From Caulobacteraceae bacterium (GTDB taxonomy: Bacteria; Pseudomonadota; Alphaproteobacteria; Caulobacterales; Caulobacteraceae): a stretch of 17,595 bases of DNA. Positions 7,000 through 13,473 of this stretch are shown in pieces (the stretch's first letter is position 1; every line of letters starts with the position of its first letter). The position numbers and the translations under genes are program-made. The notes below the pieces were generated by a model. That model saw only the letters and a list, made by a program, of their open reading frames with translations. It was not told the DNA's origin and did no database searches. The DNA is taken from the NCBI GenBank assembly GCA_947479185.1, contig CANJYY010000010.1:1-17595 (forward strand). The letters run 5' to 3'.

Positions 7000-7344
7000 A
7001 TGTACAAGACCCTGATCGCCCTGGCGGGCGCCGGCCTTCTGACGGCCGCCTGCACCACCACGGGCAATGTTGAACGCAACGCCGCCGGCGGCGCCGCCCT
7101 GGGCGCCATCGCCGGCGCAGTGATCGGCAACAACACCGGCAGCGGCGACGCCGGGACCGGCGCGGCCATCGGGGCCGCGGTCGGCGGCACGGCCGGCGCC
7201 ATCAAGGGCTGTCGCGAAGACGGCGGATGCGGCGCGGCCGCGCCCACCAGGCGCCAGTACTATGACGAGGCGGCTGGCCGGTACTATTACTACGATCAAG
7301 CCACCGGTCGGTACTACTGGGAAGACGGCCGACCGCGGAACTGA
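7000..7344 (+). CDS. Glycine-zipper lipoprotein with a tyrosine-rich tail
   Basis: The 114-residue protein begins with a lipoprotein signal, MYKTLIALAGAGLLTAAC, with Cys18 as the likely lipidated residue (Thr at -3 is less usual but allowed). Residues about 30-67 form a glycine-zipper region of repeated GGAALGAIAGAVIG and GAAIGAAVGG segments, as in the SlyB/OmpA-like glycine-zipper families that insert into or line membranes. The C-terminus (about 84-110) repeats the unit AGRYYYYDQ / TGRYYWEDG, rich in tyrosine and acidic residues. The start at 7000 is chosen for the signal peptide and the GAGGA site before it; an open frame extending far upstream is not coding. It is probably outer-membrane and EcfG-controlled. 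Confidence 0.83.
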   Translation: MYKTLIALAGAGLLTAACTTTGNVERNAAGGAALGAIAGAVIGNNTGSGDAGTGAAIGAAVGGTAGAIKGCREDGGCGAAAPTRRQYYDEAAGRYYYYDQATGRYYWEDGRPRN

Positions 7345-7361
7345 TCGCTTGAGCGCTCGAT
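7337..7361 (+). promoter_or_regulatory. Degenerate EcfG-like promoter before the OmpA-like lipoprotein
   Basis: GGAAC (7337-7341), 16 bases, CGAT (7358-7361) differs at the third base of CGTT. It lies over the end of the previous gene and ahead of a terminator, so a transcript from it would have to pass that hairpin. Weak call. Confidence 0.2.
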
Positions 7362-7374
7362 AACGGGCGGAAAC

Positions 7375-7408
7375 GGGCGGTTGGCCGGAAGGTCGGCCGC
7401 CCTTTTTT
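7375..7408 (+). terminator. Intrinsic terminator between the two lipoprotein genes
   Basis: A 12-bp stem (7375-7386 with 7391-7402, including three G-U pairs) with a GGAA loop is followed by TTTTTT. It should end transcripts from the promoter at 6926. Confidence 0.9.
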
Positions 7409-7424
7409 GGGCTGAGGGCTAGAC

Positions 7425-7868
7425 ATGAACACGATATCCAAACTGACCATTGTGGGCGCCGCGGCGCTCATGCTGAGCGGCTGCGGCACGCTCTCGAGCT
7501 TTCGGCGAGCCGCCGTGCCGAACGTCTGCCAGGATCTGACGGTGTCGATCTACTTCAAGCGCGATTCCGCGGTCGTCACACGCGAGGCCCAGGCGGTCCT
7601 GAAGGGCGCCGGCGACATGACGCGCGGCTGCGTTCTGGGCCAGGTCGATGTGACCGGCCTGGCTGATGCGGTGGGCGACCCCGACGCCAATCTGGCGCTG
7701 TCGAAGAAGCGGGCCGACGCCGTGCGCAACGCGGTGGCCCGTCTGGGCTTCAGCACGGTGAACTTCAGCGTGGGCGCGGTGGGGGAGCAGGGCGCCGTGA
7801 CCGCCGCCGGCGACGCCAGGCCCCTGCGTCGCCGCACTGACGTCACCTTCCATCTCAGCCGCCCCTGA
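7425..7868 (+). CDS. OmpA-family outer-membrane lipoprotein
   Basis: The 147-residue protein has a clear lipoprotein signal (KLTIVGAAALMLSGC, Cys20) and an OmpA-like C-terminal domain, about 38-145. The peptidoglycan-binding signature is seen as VTGLADAVGDPDANLALSKKRA (about 76-97), which corresponds to the family GHTD...N..LS..RA pattern with the usual His replaced by Leu. It probably links the outer membrane to the cell wall. GAGGG lies before the ATG. A terminator separates it from the upstream lipoprotein, and no perfect EcfG box precedes it, so its promoter is uncertain. Confidence 0.85.
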   Translation: MNTISKLTIVGAAALMLSGCGTLSSFRRAAVPNVCQDLTVSIYFKRDSAVVTREAQAVLKGAGDMTRGCVLGQVDVTGLADAVGDPDANLALSKKRADAVRNAVARLGFSTVNFSVGAVGEQGAVTAAGDARPLRRRTDVTFHLSRP

Positions 7869-7885
7869 CGTCAGCGGGGACGCCT

Positions 7886-8008
7886 GAACAGACAGGGGGC
7901 GGATCGCGAGATCCGCCCCTTTGGGTATTGATCATCAGAAGGGGGGTGCGGAGGCGACTGGCTGGCTCTCGCCAGCCTCAAGTCGGGGGGGGCGTCGCCG
8001 CCTCCGCA
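7886..8008 (-). ncRNA. gsrN: Candidate GsrN-like stress small RNA (EcfG-dependent)
   Basis: No coding gene fits this strand here, yet a perfect EcfG promoter (8041-8016) fires into it. The predicted RNA, about 120 nt, folds well. An outer 9-bp stem pairs 8007-7999 with 7956-7948. It encloses an exposed run of eight C residues (7992-7985) and a 7-bp hairpin (7977-7971 with 7966-7960) capped by a GAGA tetraloop. A second C6 run (7946-7941) and a 10-bp terminal hairpin follow. Caulobacter GsrN is an EcfG/SigT-dependent sRNA with an exposed 5' C-rich loop that pairs with G-rich leaders such as katG; as I recall it is often encoded beside the GSR core genes, as here. The promoter and fold are seen; identity with GsrN is inferred. 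Ends are approximate. Confidence 0.72.
7896..7922 (+). terminator. Terminator after the OmpA-like gene, shared with the opposite-strand sRNA
   Basis: A perfect 10-bp stem (7896-7905 with 7910-7919) with a GCGA loop is followed by TTT on the plus strand. On the minus strand the same hairpin is followed by CTGTCTGTTC, a weak U-rich tail, and would form the 3' end of the sRNA candidate. Confidence 0.75.
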
Positions 8009-8015
8009 ATCAATA

Positions 8016-8041
8016 AACGTCCTCCCCCTCCAATCCGTTCC
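8016..8041 (-). promoter_or_regulatory. EcfG promoter for the sRNA candidate
   Basis: On the minus strand GGAAC (8041-8037), 17 bases, CGTT (8019-8016) is a perfect match, with the RNA expected to start at about 8010-8007, right at the base of the first stem. Confidence 0.83.
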
Positions 8042-8088
8042 GGCCGTTCCGAAAAAAGTCCGAACTATTTTCACGCCGCGCGCGAGCC

Positions 8089-8114
8089 GGAACAACGCCT
8101 TGCCGGGAAACGTT
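8089..8114 (+). promoter_or_regulatory. EcfG promoter for the 79-residue membrane protein
   Basis: GGAAC (8089-8093), 17 bases, CGTT (8111-8114) is a perfect match. The start codon is 36 bases further on, with a strong AGGAGG site between. Confidence 0.85.
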
Positions 8115-8150
8115 TCCTGACCAGACGACACGCTCAGGAGGCGTAACCCC

Positions 8151-8390
8151 ATGGCCCTGTTCCGCAGATTCTCCCGCCCCGCGGGCGGTGAAACCCACAT
8201 CGAGGCGACCGACGCCCGTCAGGGCCTGCGGGGTCGTCATGTGCTCTGGATGCTCGTCGCGTCGACCGCTCTGGCGGTAGCGGCCCTGTTCGGCAGCTGG
8301 ATGTTCCGGGCCGGCGACTTGGCGGCCGCCGACGCCAGCCGTACGCCGACGGCCGCTGAGGTGCAGGCCGCCGGCGCGCCGGTTCGATAG
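8151..8390 (+). CDS. Small single-pass membrane protein of unknown function beside phyR
   Basis: I do not recognise this 79-residue protein. It has a basic N-terminus (MALFRRFSRP), a polar stretch, one clear membrane helix at about 31-52 (VLWMLVASTALAVAALFGSWMF) and a short alanine-rich tail (about 53-79). By the positive-inside rule the N-terminus should be cytoplasmic and the tail periplasmic. Translation signals are strong: AGGAGG is 9 bases before the ATG. A perfect EcfG promoter drives it alone. It lies between the sRNA candidate and phyR and converges on phyR with only six bases between their ends. A role in the stress response, such as an envelope protein or a modulator of the sensor kinase, is a guess from position only. 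Confidence 0.8.
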   Translation: MALFRRFSRPAGGETHIEATDARQGLRGRHVLWMLVASTALAVAALFGSWMFRAGDLAAADASRTPTAAEVQAAGAPVR

Positions 8391-8396
8391 GCCGGG

Positions 8397-9188
8397 TCAG
8401 GCCGCCTTGGCTGTCCGGCCGGGATGGAAGAACAGCGCCTGGCCGATCGCCGCCTTCACCGTTTCCGGCTGGAAGGGCTTGGTGATCAGGAAGGTCGGCT
8501 CCGGACGCTCGCCGGTCAGCAGGCGCTCCGGGAAAGCCGTGATGAAGATGACGGGGATATCGTAGTGGCCGAGGATGTCCTTGACCGCGTCGATGCCCGA
8601 GGAGCCGTCCGCCAGCTGGATGTCGGCCAGCACCAGACCCGGCGCCTTGCGGGCGACGGCCTCGACGGCCTCGGTGCGGGTGGCGGCGATATCGACCACC
8701 GTGTGGCCGAGCTCGCGCACCAGGGCCTCGATATCCGCCGCGATGACCGGTTCGTCCTCGATGATCAGGACATCGGTGGCCAGTTCGGCGTCGATCTCGG
8801 TCTGGGCCTGGGCGATCAGGCGTTCGACATCGGGGAAGTCGGTGTCGAGAATCTGCGCGGCTTCGCTGGGCGTGAACCCTTCGAGCGCGGTCAACAGGAA
8901 GGCCTGCCGCGAACGCGGCGCGATACGCATCAGGCGCTGGCTGGCGTCGCCGCCGTCCGCCGGCGCCCGGTCTTCGAGACGGGCGCCCGAGGTGCACCAG
9001 ATGGCGTGGAACACATGATAGAGGGCCACGCGCGGCGACAGCCGGTTGTCGAGGGCCTGCTCGCCGGCCGCCAGGGCCTCGAGCGCAACCCGGACATACT
9101 GGTCGCCCGTGGACTGGCTGCCCGTGAGGGCCCGTGCGTACCGGCGCATGTAAGGCAGATGCGGCGCCAGTCGAGCAAGAAGACTCAT
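8397..9188 (-). CDS. phyR: General stress response anti-anti-sigma regulator PhyR
   Basis: PhyR is the response regulator of the GSR. When phosphorylated, its sigma-like domain binds NepR and releases EcfG. The 263-residue protein has the EcfG-like N-terminal domain (about 1-130, starting MSLLARLAPHLPYMRRYARA) and a C-terminal receiver (about 138-258). Asp189 in VLADIQLADG is the phosphoacceptor, Glu144-Asp145 form the acidic pocket, and VIFITAFPE plus Lys237 in ITKPF match the family receiver. Length is typical. The ATG at 9188 is chosen over an upstream non-ATG codon at 9224 because GGGAGGGG lies just before it and the family N-terminus starts there. It is divergent from nepR-ecfG and has its own EcfG promoter, giving positive feedback. 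Confidence 0.96.
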   Translation of the reverse strand: MSLLARLAPHLPYMRRYARALTGSQSTGDQYVRVALEALAAGEQALDNRLSPRVALYHVFHAIWCTSGARLEDRAPADGGDASQRLMRIAPRSRQAFLLTALEGFTPSEAAQILDTDFPDVERLIAQAQTEIDAELATDVLIIEDEPVIAADIEALVRELGHTVVDIAATRTEAVEAVARKAPGLVLADIQLADGSSGIDAVKDILGHYDIPVIFITAFPERLLTGERPEPTFLITKPFQPETVKAAIGQALFFHPGRTAKAA

Positions 9189-9270
9189 AACCCCTCCCGA
9201 TTTCAGATCGTCCAACCGGAGCACACGCCACCGCCCGCTAGGACGGGGGACGCGTCTCCTAATCAGCGCA

Positions 9271-9295
9271 AACGCACCGTGACGGCGATGGTTCC
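9271..9295 (-). promoter_or_regulatory. EcfG promoter for phyR
   Basis: On the minus strand GGAAC (9295-9291), 16 bases, CGTT (9274-9271) is a perfect match, giving a leader of about 75 bases before the phyR ATG. Confidence 0.88.
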
Positions 9296-9336
9296 CAGAC
9301 TACGCCCGCTGGTCCATCATGGCGAACACGGTTTTG

Positions 9337-9361
9337 GGAACCAGGCGCGGAGTCGGGCGTT
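9337..9361 (+). promoter_or_regulatory. EcfG promoter for the nepR-ecfG-kinase operon
   Basis: GGAAC (9337-9341), 16 bases, CGTT (9358-9361) is a perfect match. It is divergent from the phyR promoter, with 41 bases between the two -35 boxes, and gives autoregulation of the sigma factor operon. Confidence 0.9.
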
Positions 9362-9416
9362 GAACGGCCGAAGTCATAGTTCCAGGAGGGGGCGGGCATC
9401 GCGCTTCGCCGACAGC

Positions 9417-9602
9417 ATGATCGAACAGAGTCCCATGGATGAACGACGCAAGGGTACGGCCCCGCTGGACGAAGCGCGGCTTCGTCAGCGCGCGATCGGC
9501 GTGAAACTCCGGCAGATGTTTGATGAGGTCGTCAACGAGCCGGTGCCCGACGAGTTTCTCGATATTCTGCGACGGGCCGACAACAAGACCGGTGAGCGCT
9601 GA
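9417..9602 (+). CDS. nepR: Anti-sigma factor NepR
   Basis: NepR binds and inactivates EcfG in unstressed cells and is itself captured by phosphorylated PhyR. The 61-residue protein has the family core IGVKLRQMFDEVVNEPVPDEF (about 27-47) and continues LDILRRAD, the two-helix region that contacts both partners. The start is not certain: ATG 9417 has no close ribosome site, and a second in-frame ATG at 9435 would give 55 residues; both keep the core. A strong AGGAGGGGG lies at 9384-9392, about 25 bases before the first ATG, too far for normal use. An open frame running upstream to 8424 is not coding. ecfG begins one base after the stop. Confidence 0.93.
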   Translation: MIEQSPMDERRKGTAPLDEARLRQRAIGVKLRQMFDEVVNEPVPDEFLDILRRADNKTGER

Positions 9603-9603
9603 G

Positions 9604-10215
9604 ATGGCGGCTGACAGGGACGACGCGGCCGCCCCGCTCGAAGGCGCCGCCCGCGACAAGGTCTTTCAGGGCGAACTGGTCAAGCTCATTCCGCACCTGC
9701 GCGCCTTCGCCCGCACCCTCACCGGCGACGCCACCCAGGCCGACGATCTGGCGCAGGACGCGATGATCAAGGCGTGGGACGCCCGGGCCAGCTTCCAGCT
9801 CGGCACCAACATGAAGGCCTGGACCTTCATGATCCTGCGCAACCAGTTCTATTCCGACAAACGCCGCTCCTGGCGCTCGACCCAGCTTGACCAGGAAGCC
9901 GCCGAACGGACCCTCGTGGCGATCGACGATCCCGGCTCCCCCCTGGCGCTCGACGAACTGCGTCTGGCCATGGCCATGCTCCCCTATGAACAGCGCGAAG
10001 CGCTGATCCTCGTGGGCGCCGGCGGGTTCGCCTACGAAGAGGCCGCAGATATCTGCGGCTGCGCCGTCGGCACGGTGAAGAGCCGGGTCAGTCGGGCGCG
10101 CAAGGCGCTGCAGGGCATACTGGAGACGGGCTCCTATGACCGCGACGGCCGAGAGGCCGGCGATGCGATGCGCTCGATCCTCGCCGACGCGGAGCGGCTG
10201 AGCGCGATCCGGTGA
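9604..10215 (+). CDS. ecfG: ECF sigma factor EcfG (ECF15; SigT in Caulobacter)
   Basis: This is the sigma factor that directs RNA polymerase to general stress promoters. The 203-residue protein has region 2 at about 20-90 (LIPHLRAFARTLTGDATQADDLAQDAMIKAW, then MKAWTFMILRNQFYSDKRR) and region 4 at about 117-180 (LPYEQREALILVGAGGFAYEEAADICGCAVGTVKSRVSRARKAL). These strings are highly typical of EcfG. The ATG at 9604 follows the nepR stop by one base, so the two are translationally coupled, as expected for a sigma/anti-sigma pair. Its last bases overlap the GTG start of the sensor kinase. The nine matching promoters in this window are its likely local targets. Confidence 0.96.
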   Translation: MAADRDDAAAPLEGAARDKVFQGELVKLIPHLRAFARTLTGDATQADDLAQDAMIKAWDARASFQLGTNMKAWTFMILRNQFYSDKRRSWRSTQLDQEAAERTLVAIDDPGSPLALDELRLAMAMLPYEQREALILVGAGGFAYEEAADICGCAVGTVKSRVSRARKALQGILETGSYDRDGREAGDAMRSILADAERLSAIR

Positions 10216-11921
10216 CACTGCTCGACCGGTTGCGGTGGGGGCCGGCGACCACGATCAGGGTGCGGCTCGGCGTCGCCATGGCCGCGGCCCTGCTGCCGGT
10301 GCTCCTTCTGGGCGCCGGCCAGTCGCTGCTCGCCTTTCAGCGCGAGGCCGCCGACCGGCAGGCCGTCCTGCAGTCCGCCGCCCAGCGCAGCGCCGCGACC
10401 GCCCGCGCCCGGATGGAGGCGGCCGGCGTCCTGCTGGAGACGCTCGGTCCGGGCGCCATCGGCATGGACTGTTCACGCCGCCTGACCGACATCCGCCAGC
10501 GTCTGCCCGGTTACGCCAACCTGATCCGCTTCGACCGGATCGGGCGGGTGGCCTGCTCGGCAGAGAGCGTGCCCGCGGACAGCGCGCGCCGCGACCGCGA
10601 CTGGTTCCGGCGCCTGGCGGCCGGCGAGACCATGGTCGTCACCCTCGCGCCCGGCGTGGCCTATGCCAGTGAGCCCAGCCTGTTCACGGCGGCGCGGTCC
10701 AGCAATCCCGCCACGGGATTCAATGTTCTGGCCGCCGTCATTCCGCTGTCCAGTCTTCGTCCCGAGCTTGAGGACCGCTCCCTGCCGCGCGGCGCCCAGG
10801 TGGCGATCGTTGACCGCGAAGGGCGCCTGTTGTCGGTGACCGACGAGCGCGCCTTTCCCCGCGTGGTCAGGCCCTGGATCGATCGGGTCGACGACCACGG
10901 CAGCTATCTCGGCTACGGCCTGGACCGACACGCGGTGCGCCGGGTCTATTCGGCCGCTCCGCTGGTCGGGGACGACCTGTTCGTGATCCTGTCCGCGCCG
11001 TCGGCCGGCCTGTTCTCCACCGCCTGGCTGGACCCGCTGTCGGGCATCGTCTTCCCGCTGATCGCCTTCTTCGTCGCCCTGGCCGCGGTGTTCTTCGCCG
11101 CCGAGCGCGGGGTCGGGCGCTGGATCGTCTATCTGCAGCGGGTCGCGGCGATCTACGCCCGCGGGCGATTCACGGTCCGGCCCGTCCAGGTCAGCCAGGC
11201 CCCGCCGGAAATCCGCGAGCTGGCCGAAACCCTCGACCACATGGCCGCGACCATCGTCGCCCGCGACGCCACCCTGCACGAGAACCTCGACCAGAAGGAC
11301 GCGCTGATGCGCGAGATCCATCATCGGGTGAAGAACAACCTGCAGGTCATCAGCTCGCTGCTGAGCATGCAGGAGCGGGCGTTGAGCGATCCGGCCGCAC
11401 GCGCGGCGATGAGCGACACGCGCCAGCGGATCACCGCGCTCGCCCTGATCTACCGCGCCCTCTACCAGGGGCCGGACATCAAGCATGTCGACCTCAAGCC
11501 ATTCCTCGAGGACCTGATCGGCCAGCTGCTGGCAGGCGATGTCGGCGGCGGTCACATCCGCACCGAGGTGCGGGCCGACCGGTTGGCCATCGATCCGGAC
11601 AAGCTGGCCCCGCTGGCCCTGTTCGCGGTCGAAGCCGTGACCAACGCCCAGAAGCACGCGCTGCAGCGCGGCGGCGGCGTGCTGACCGTCGATTTCACCC
11701 TGCGCGAGGGCGAGGCGGAGCTGGCGATCGCCGATGACGGCGGCGGGGGCGACCGCGAAACACCACGCGAGATGTCCCAGACCTCGGGCGTCGGCCGCAC
11801 CCTGATGAACGCCTTCGCCCGGCAGCTGCGGGGCAAAATGACCCTGGAACAGAACACGATCGGCGGCCTCACGGCGCGGCTGGTGTTTCCCATGCCAGAG
11901 GCGCCCGTGAATGGAACCTGA
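10212..11921 (+). CDS. phyK: PhyK-like membrane sensor histidine kinase (HisKA_2)
   Basis: This is the probable kinase for PhyR. The 569-residue protein has a first membrane helix (about 17-42), a periplasmic sensor of about 230 residues with a Cache-like look (NLIRFDRIGRVACSA and RDRDWFRRLAAG), a second helix (about 276-298), a HAMP-like linker (about 300-352), a HisKA_2 domain with the paired His370-His371 in EIHHRVKNNLQVISSLL, and an HATPase domain (about 455-560; N-box EAVTNAQKHA, then ADDGGGG). The GTG start overlaps the ecfG stop by four bases (GTGA), which fixes the start. Position directly after ecfG matches phyK beside sigT in Caulobacter, as I recall; Sphingomonas PhyP is a related alternative. 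The last codons contain the next EcfG promoter. Confidence 0.88.
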   Translation: MTLLDRLRWGPATTIRVRLGVAMAAALLPVLLLGAGQSLLAFQREAADRQAVLQSAAQRSAATARARMEAAGVLLETLGPGAIGMDCSRRLTDIRQRLPGYANLIRFDRIGRVACSAESVPADSARRDRDWFRRLAAGETMVVTLAPGVAYASEPSLFTAARSSNPATGFNVLAAVIPLSSLRPELEDRSLPRGAQVAIVDREGRLLSVTDERAFPRVVRPWIDRVDDHGSYLGYGLDRHAVRRVYSAAPLVGDDLFVILSAPSAGLFSTAWLDPLSGIVFPLIAFFVALAAVFFAAERGVGRWIVYLQRVAAIYARGRFTVRPVQVSQAPPEIRELAETLDHMAATIVARDATLHENLDQKDALMREIHHRVKNNLQVISSLLSMQERALSDPAARAAMSDTRQRITALALIYRALYQGPDIKHVDLKPFLEDLIGQLLAGDVGGGHIRTEVRADRLAIDPDKLAPLALFAVEAVTNAQKHALQRGGGVLTVDFTLREGEAELAIADDGGGGDRETPREMSQTSGVGRTLMNAFARQLRGKMTLEQNTIGGLTARLVFPMPEAPVNGT

Positions 11922-11937
11922 CCCGCCTTGGGGCGTT
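11913..11937 (+). promoter_or_regulatory. EcfG promoter for the entericidin-like gene
   Basis: GGAAC (11913-11917), 16 bases, CGTT (11934-11937) is a perfect match. It spans the kinase stop codon (11919-11921). The leader to the ATG at 11990 is about 45 bases. Confidence 0.85.
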
Positions 11938-11989
11938 GCTATGGCGTGCAACAACCGCTCCGCCCGTCGGAGCCCGAGGAGATCCCGCC

Positions 11990-12124
11990 ATGCGTAAGGT
12001 CATTATTCTAGCTGTCGCCGCCGCCAGCCTGTTCGCCGCCGCCTGCAACACCATCGAGGGCGCCGGCAAGGACGTGCAGGCCGCGGGCGCCGCGGTCGAG
12101 GATACGGCGAAGGACGCCAAGTAG
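11990..12124 (+). CDS. Entericidin A/B-family small lipoprotein
   Basis: This 44-residue lipoprotein has a signal sequence with a lipobox (MRKVIILAVAAASLFAAAC, Cys19). It continues NTIEGAGKDVQAAGAAVEDTAKDAK, the typical entericidin pattern of an NT.xGxGkDvq.aG motif followed by an amphipathic, lysine-ending helix. In E. coli, entericidins are envelope peptides linked to stationary phase; in alphaproteobacteria they are often stress-regulated. GAGGAG lies before the ATG, which is preferred over an upstream codon at 11936 because that would remove the signal peptide and overlap the promoter. It forms its own unit between a perfect EcfG promoter and a terminator. Confidence 0.92.
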   Translation: MRKVIILAVAAASLFAAACNTIEGAGKDVQAAGAAVEDTAKDAK

Positions 12125-12149
12125 GCGCGCCTCAGGATCCGGACTGAAG

Positions 12150-12184
12150 ACGGCCCCCGCCCTCATGGACGGGGGCCGTTTTCG
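12150..12184 (+). terminator. Intrinsic terminator after the entericidin gene
   Basis: A perfect 10-bp stem (12150-12159 with 12170-12179) with a 10-base loop leads into TTTT and a further T-rich stretch. It lies between the plus-strand gene and the convergent P450, which ends at 12187. Confidence 0.88.
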
Positions 12185-12186
12185 TT

Positions 12187-13473
12187 TCAGGTCAGGGTGT
12201 AGCGGATCGGCAGGGACTTGGGCCCGCTGACGAAGCTGGCCAGGGTCCGGCGAGGCGCCCCGTTGAATTCCAGCGACTCCAGCCGCGGCAGCAGTTCCTC
12301 GAACAGGATGCGCATTTCCATCTTGGCCAGATGCTGGCCCAGGCACAGGTGCGCCCCGTAGCCGAAGGCCAGGTGCTTGTTGGGCGTGCGGTCGACGCGG
12401 AAGGCGTCCGGATCGTCGAACACCGCCTCGTCGCGGTTGCCGGACGGATAGGCCAGCCACAGCCAGTCGCCCTTGGCGATCTTGCGGCCGCCGACCTCGG
12501 CATCGGCCGTGGCCGAGCGCATGAAGTGCTTGACCGGCGTGGTCCAGCGGATGGCCTCGTCGACCAGGCCCGGGATCAGGGCCGGGTTGGCCTTCAGCTT
12601 GGCCAGTTCCTCGGGGTATTCGCACAGGCCCCAGATCGCGCCCGCCGTCGAGGACGAGGTCGTGTCGTGGCCGGCCGTGGCGACGATGACGTAGTAGCTC
12701 ATCGCCTCGAAGTCGTTGATCGGCTCGCCGTCCAGCTTGCCGTTGGCGATGACGCTGGCCACGTCGTCACGCGGGTTGGCCTTGCGGTCGTCGGTGATCG
12801 CCTTGAAGTACATGAAGAAGTCGGCGATCACGCCCTGGATGGCGGCCAGCGCCTCCGGGCCCTGAAGCGGTTCGCTGGTCTTGCCGCGGTTCAGCTCCGG
12901 ATCCTGGGCCCCGAACAGCTCCTGGGTCAGCTTGAGCATGCGCGGCTCGTCCTCGGGCGGCACGCCGAGGATCTCCATGATCACCCGCAGCGGATAGTAC
13001 AGCGCCACCTCGTTGACGAAGTCGCACTCGCCGCCCAGCGAGGCCATGTGGTCGACATGCTGGCGCGCGATCGTACGAATGCGGTCCTCCAGCTTGCGGA
13101 TGTTCTGCGGCAGGAACCACGACTGGGTCATCAGCCGGTACTTGGGATGGTCCGGCGCATCCATCTGCACCAGGGTCCGCACCAGGTGCGGGCTGCCGCC
13201 GGTCATGGCCCGGACCATCTTGTCGCCTTCGATGGTGGTGAAGGTCGTCGGCATGTCGCCCGAATGGAACAGGTCGTTCTGCCGGCTGATCTCGAGGATG
13301 TCGGCGTGCTTGGTCACCAGCCAGAAGGGATAGACCCCCTCCAGTTCCGCCTTGCCCAGCGGGTTGTTGGCCCGCAGCCAGCGGAAAGCGTCATGGACGC
13401 TGTCGTCGGCGTAGGCCGCCGGGTTGATCGCCTGGAAGGCGATGTCGTCTGGAATGCGTTCTGCGCCGCTCAT
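12187..13473 (-). CDS. Cytochrome P450
   Basis: The 428-residue soluble bacterial P450 inserts oxygen into an organic substrate with electrons from separate redox partners. The oxygen-activating I-helix motif AGHDTTSSS is at 267-275, the ExxR motif EAIR at 306-309, and the haem-binding loop FGYGAHLCLGQHLAK at 370-384 with Cys377 as the haem ligand. The length and the absence of a membrane anchor fit the class I bacterial enzymes. No ferredoxin or ferredoxin reductase gene is present nearby, so partners must come from elsewhere. The substrate cannot be read; terpene, steroid or fatty-acid-like substrates are possible. The ribosome site is weak (GGGAAA). No EcfG promoter precedes it. It lies between the stress locus and the che-like genes with no evident functional link to either. 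Confidence 0.95.
   Translation of the reverse strand: MSGAERIPDDIAFQAINPAAYADDSVHDAFRWLRANNPLGKAELEGVYPFWLVTKHADILEISRQNDLFHSGDMPTTFTTIEGDKMVRAMTGGSPHLVRTLVQMDAPDHPKYRLMTQSWFLPQNIRKLEDRIRTIARQHVDHMASLGGECDFVNEVALYYPLRVIMEILGVPPEDEPRMLKLTQELFGAQDPELNRGKTSEPLQGPEALAAIQGVIADFFMYFKAITDDRKANPRDDVASVIANGKLDGEPINDFEAMSYYVIVATAGHDTTSSSTAGAIWGLCEYPEELAKLKANPALIPGLVDEAIRWTTPVKHFMRSATADAEVGGRKIAKGDWLWLAYPSGNRDEAVFDDPDAFRVDRTPNKHLAFGYGAHLCLGQHLAKMEMRILFEELLPRLESLEFNGAPRRTLASFVSGPKSLPIRYTLT

Noticed and set aside
7871..8200. A 109-codon minus-strand and a 72-codon plus-strand open frame in the phyR-side gap.
   Set aside because: Neither has a ribosome site or a family match; the minus one begins upstream of the EcfG promoter that drives the sRNA candidate, and the structured RNA explains the strand better.
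9363..9383. A third GGAAC...CGTT pair on the minus strand in the phyR-nepR gap.
   Set aside because: The spacer is 12 bases, outside the 16-17 range; not a usable EcfG promoter.
8424..9416. A long open frame upstream of and in frame with nepR.
   Set aside because: It is antisense to phyR and crosses both divergent EcfG promoters; NepR proteins are about 60 residues.
13264..13276. GGAAC followed by CGTT inside the P450 gene.
   Set aside because: The spacer is only five bases and it lies in coding sequence.
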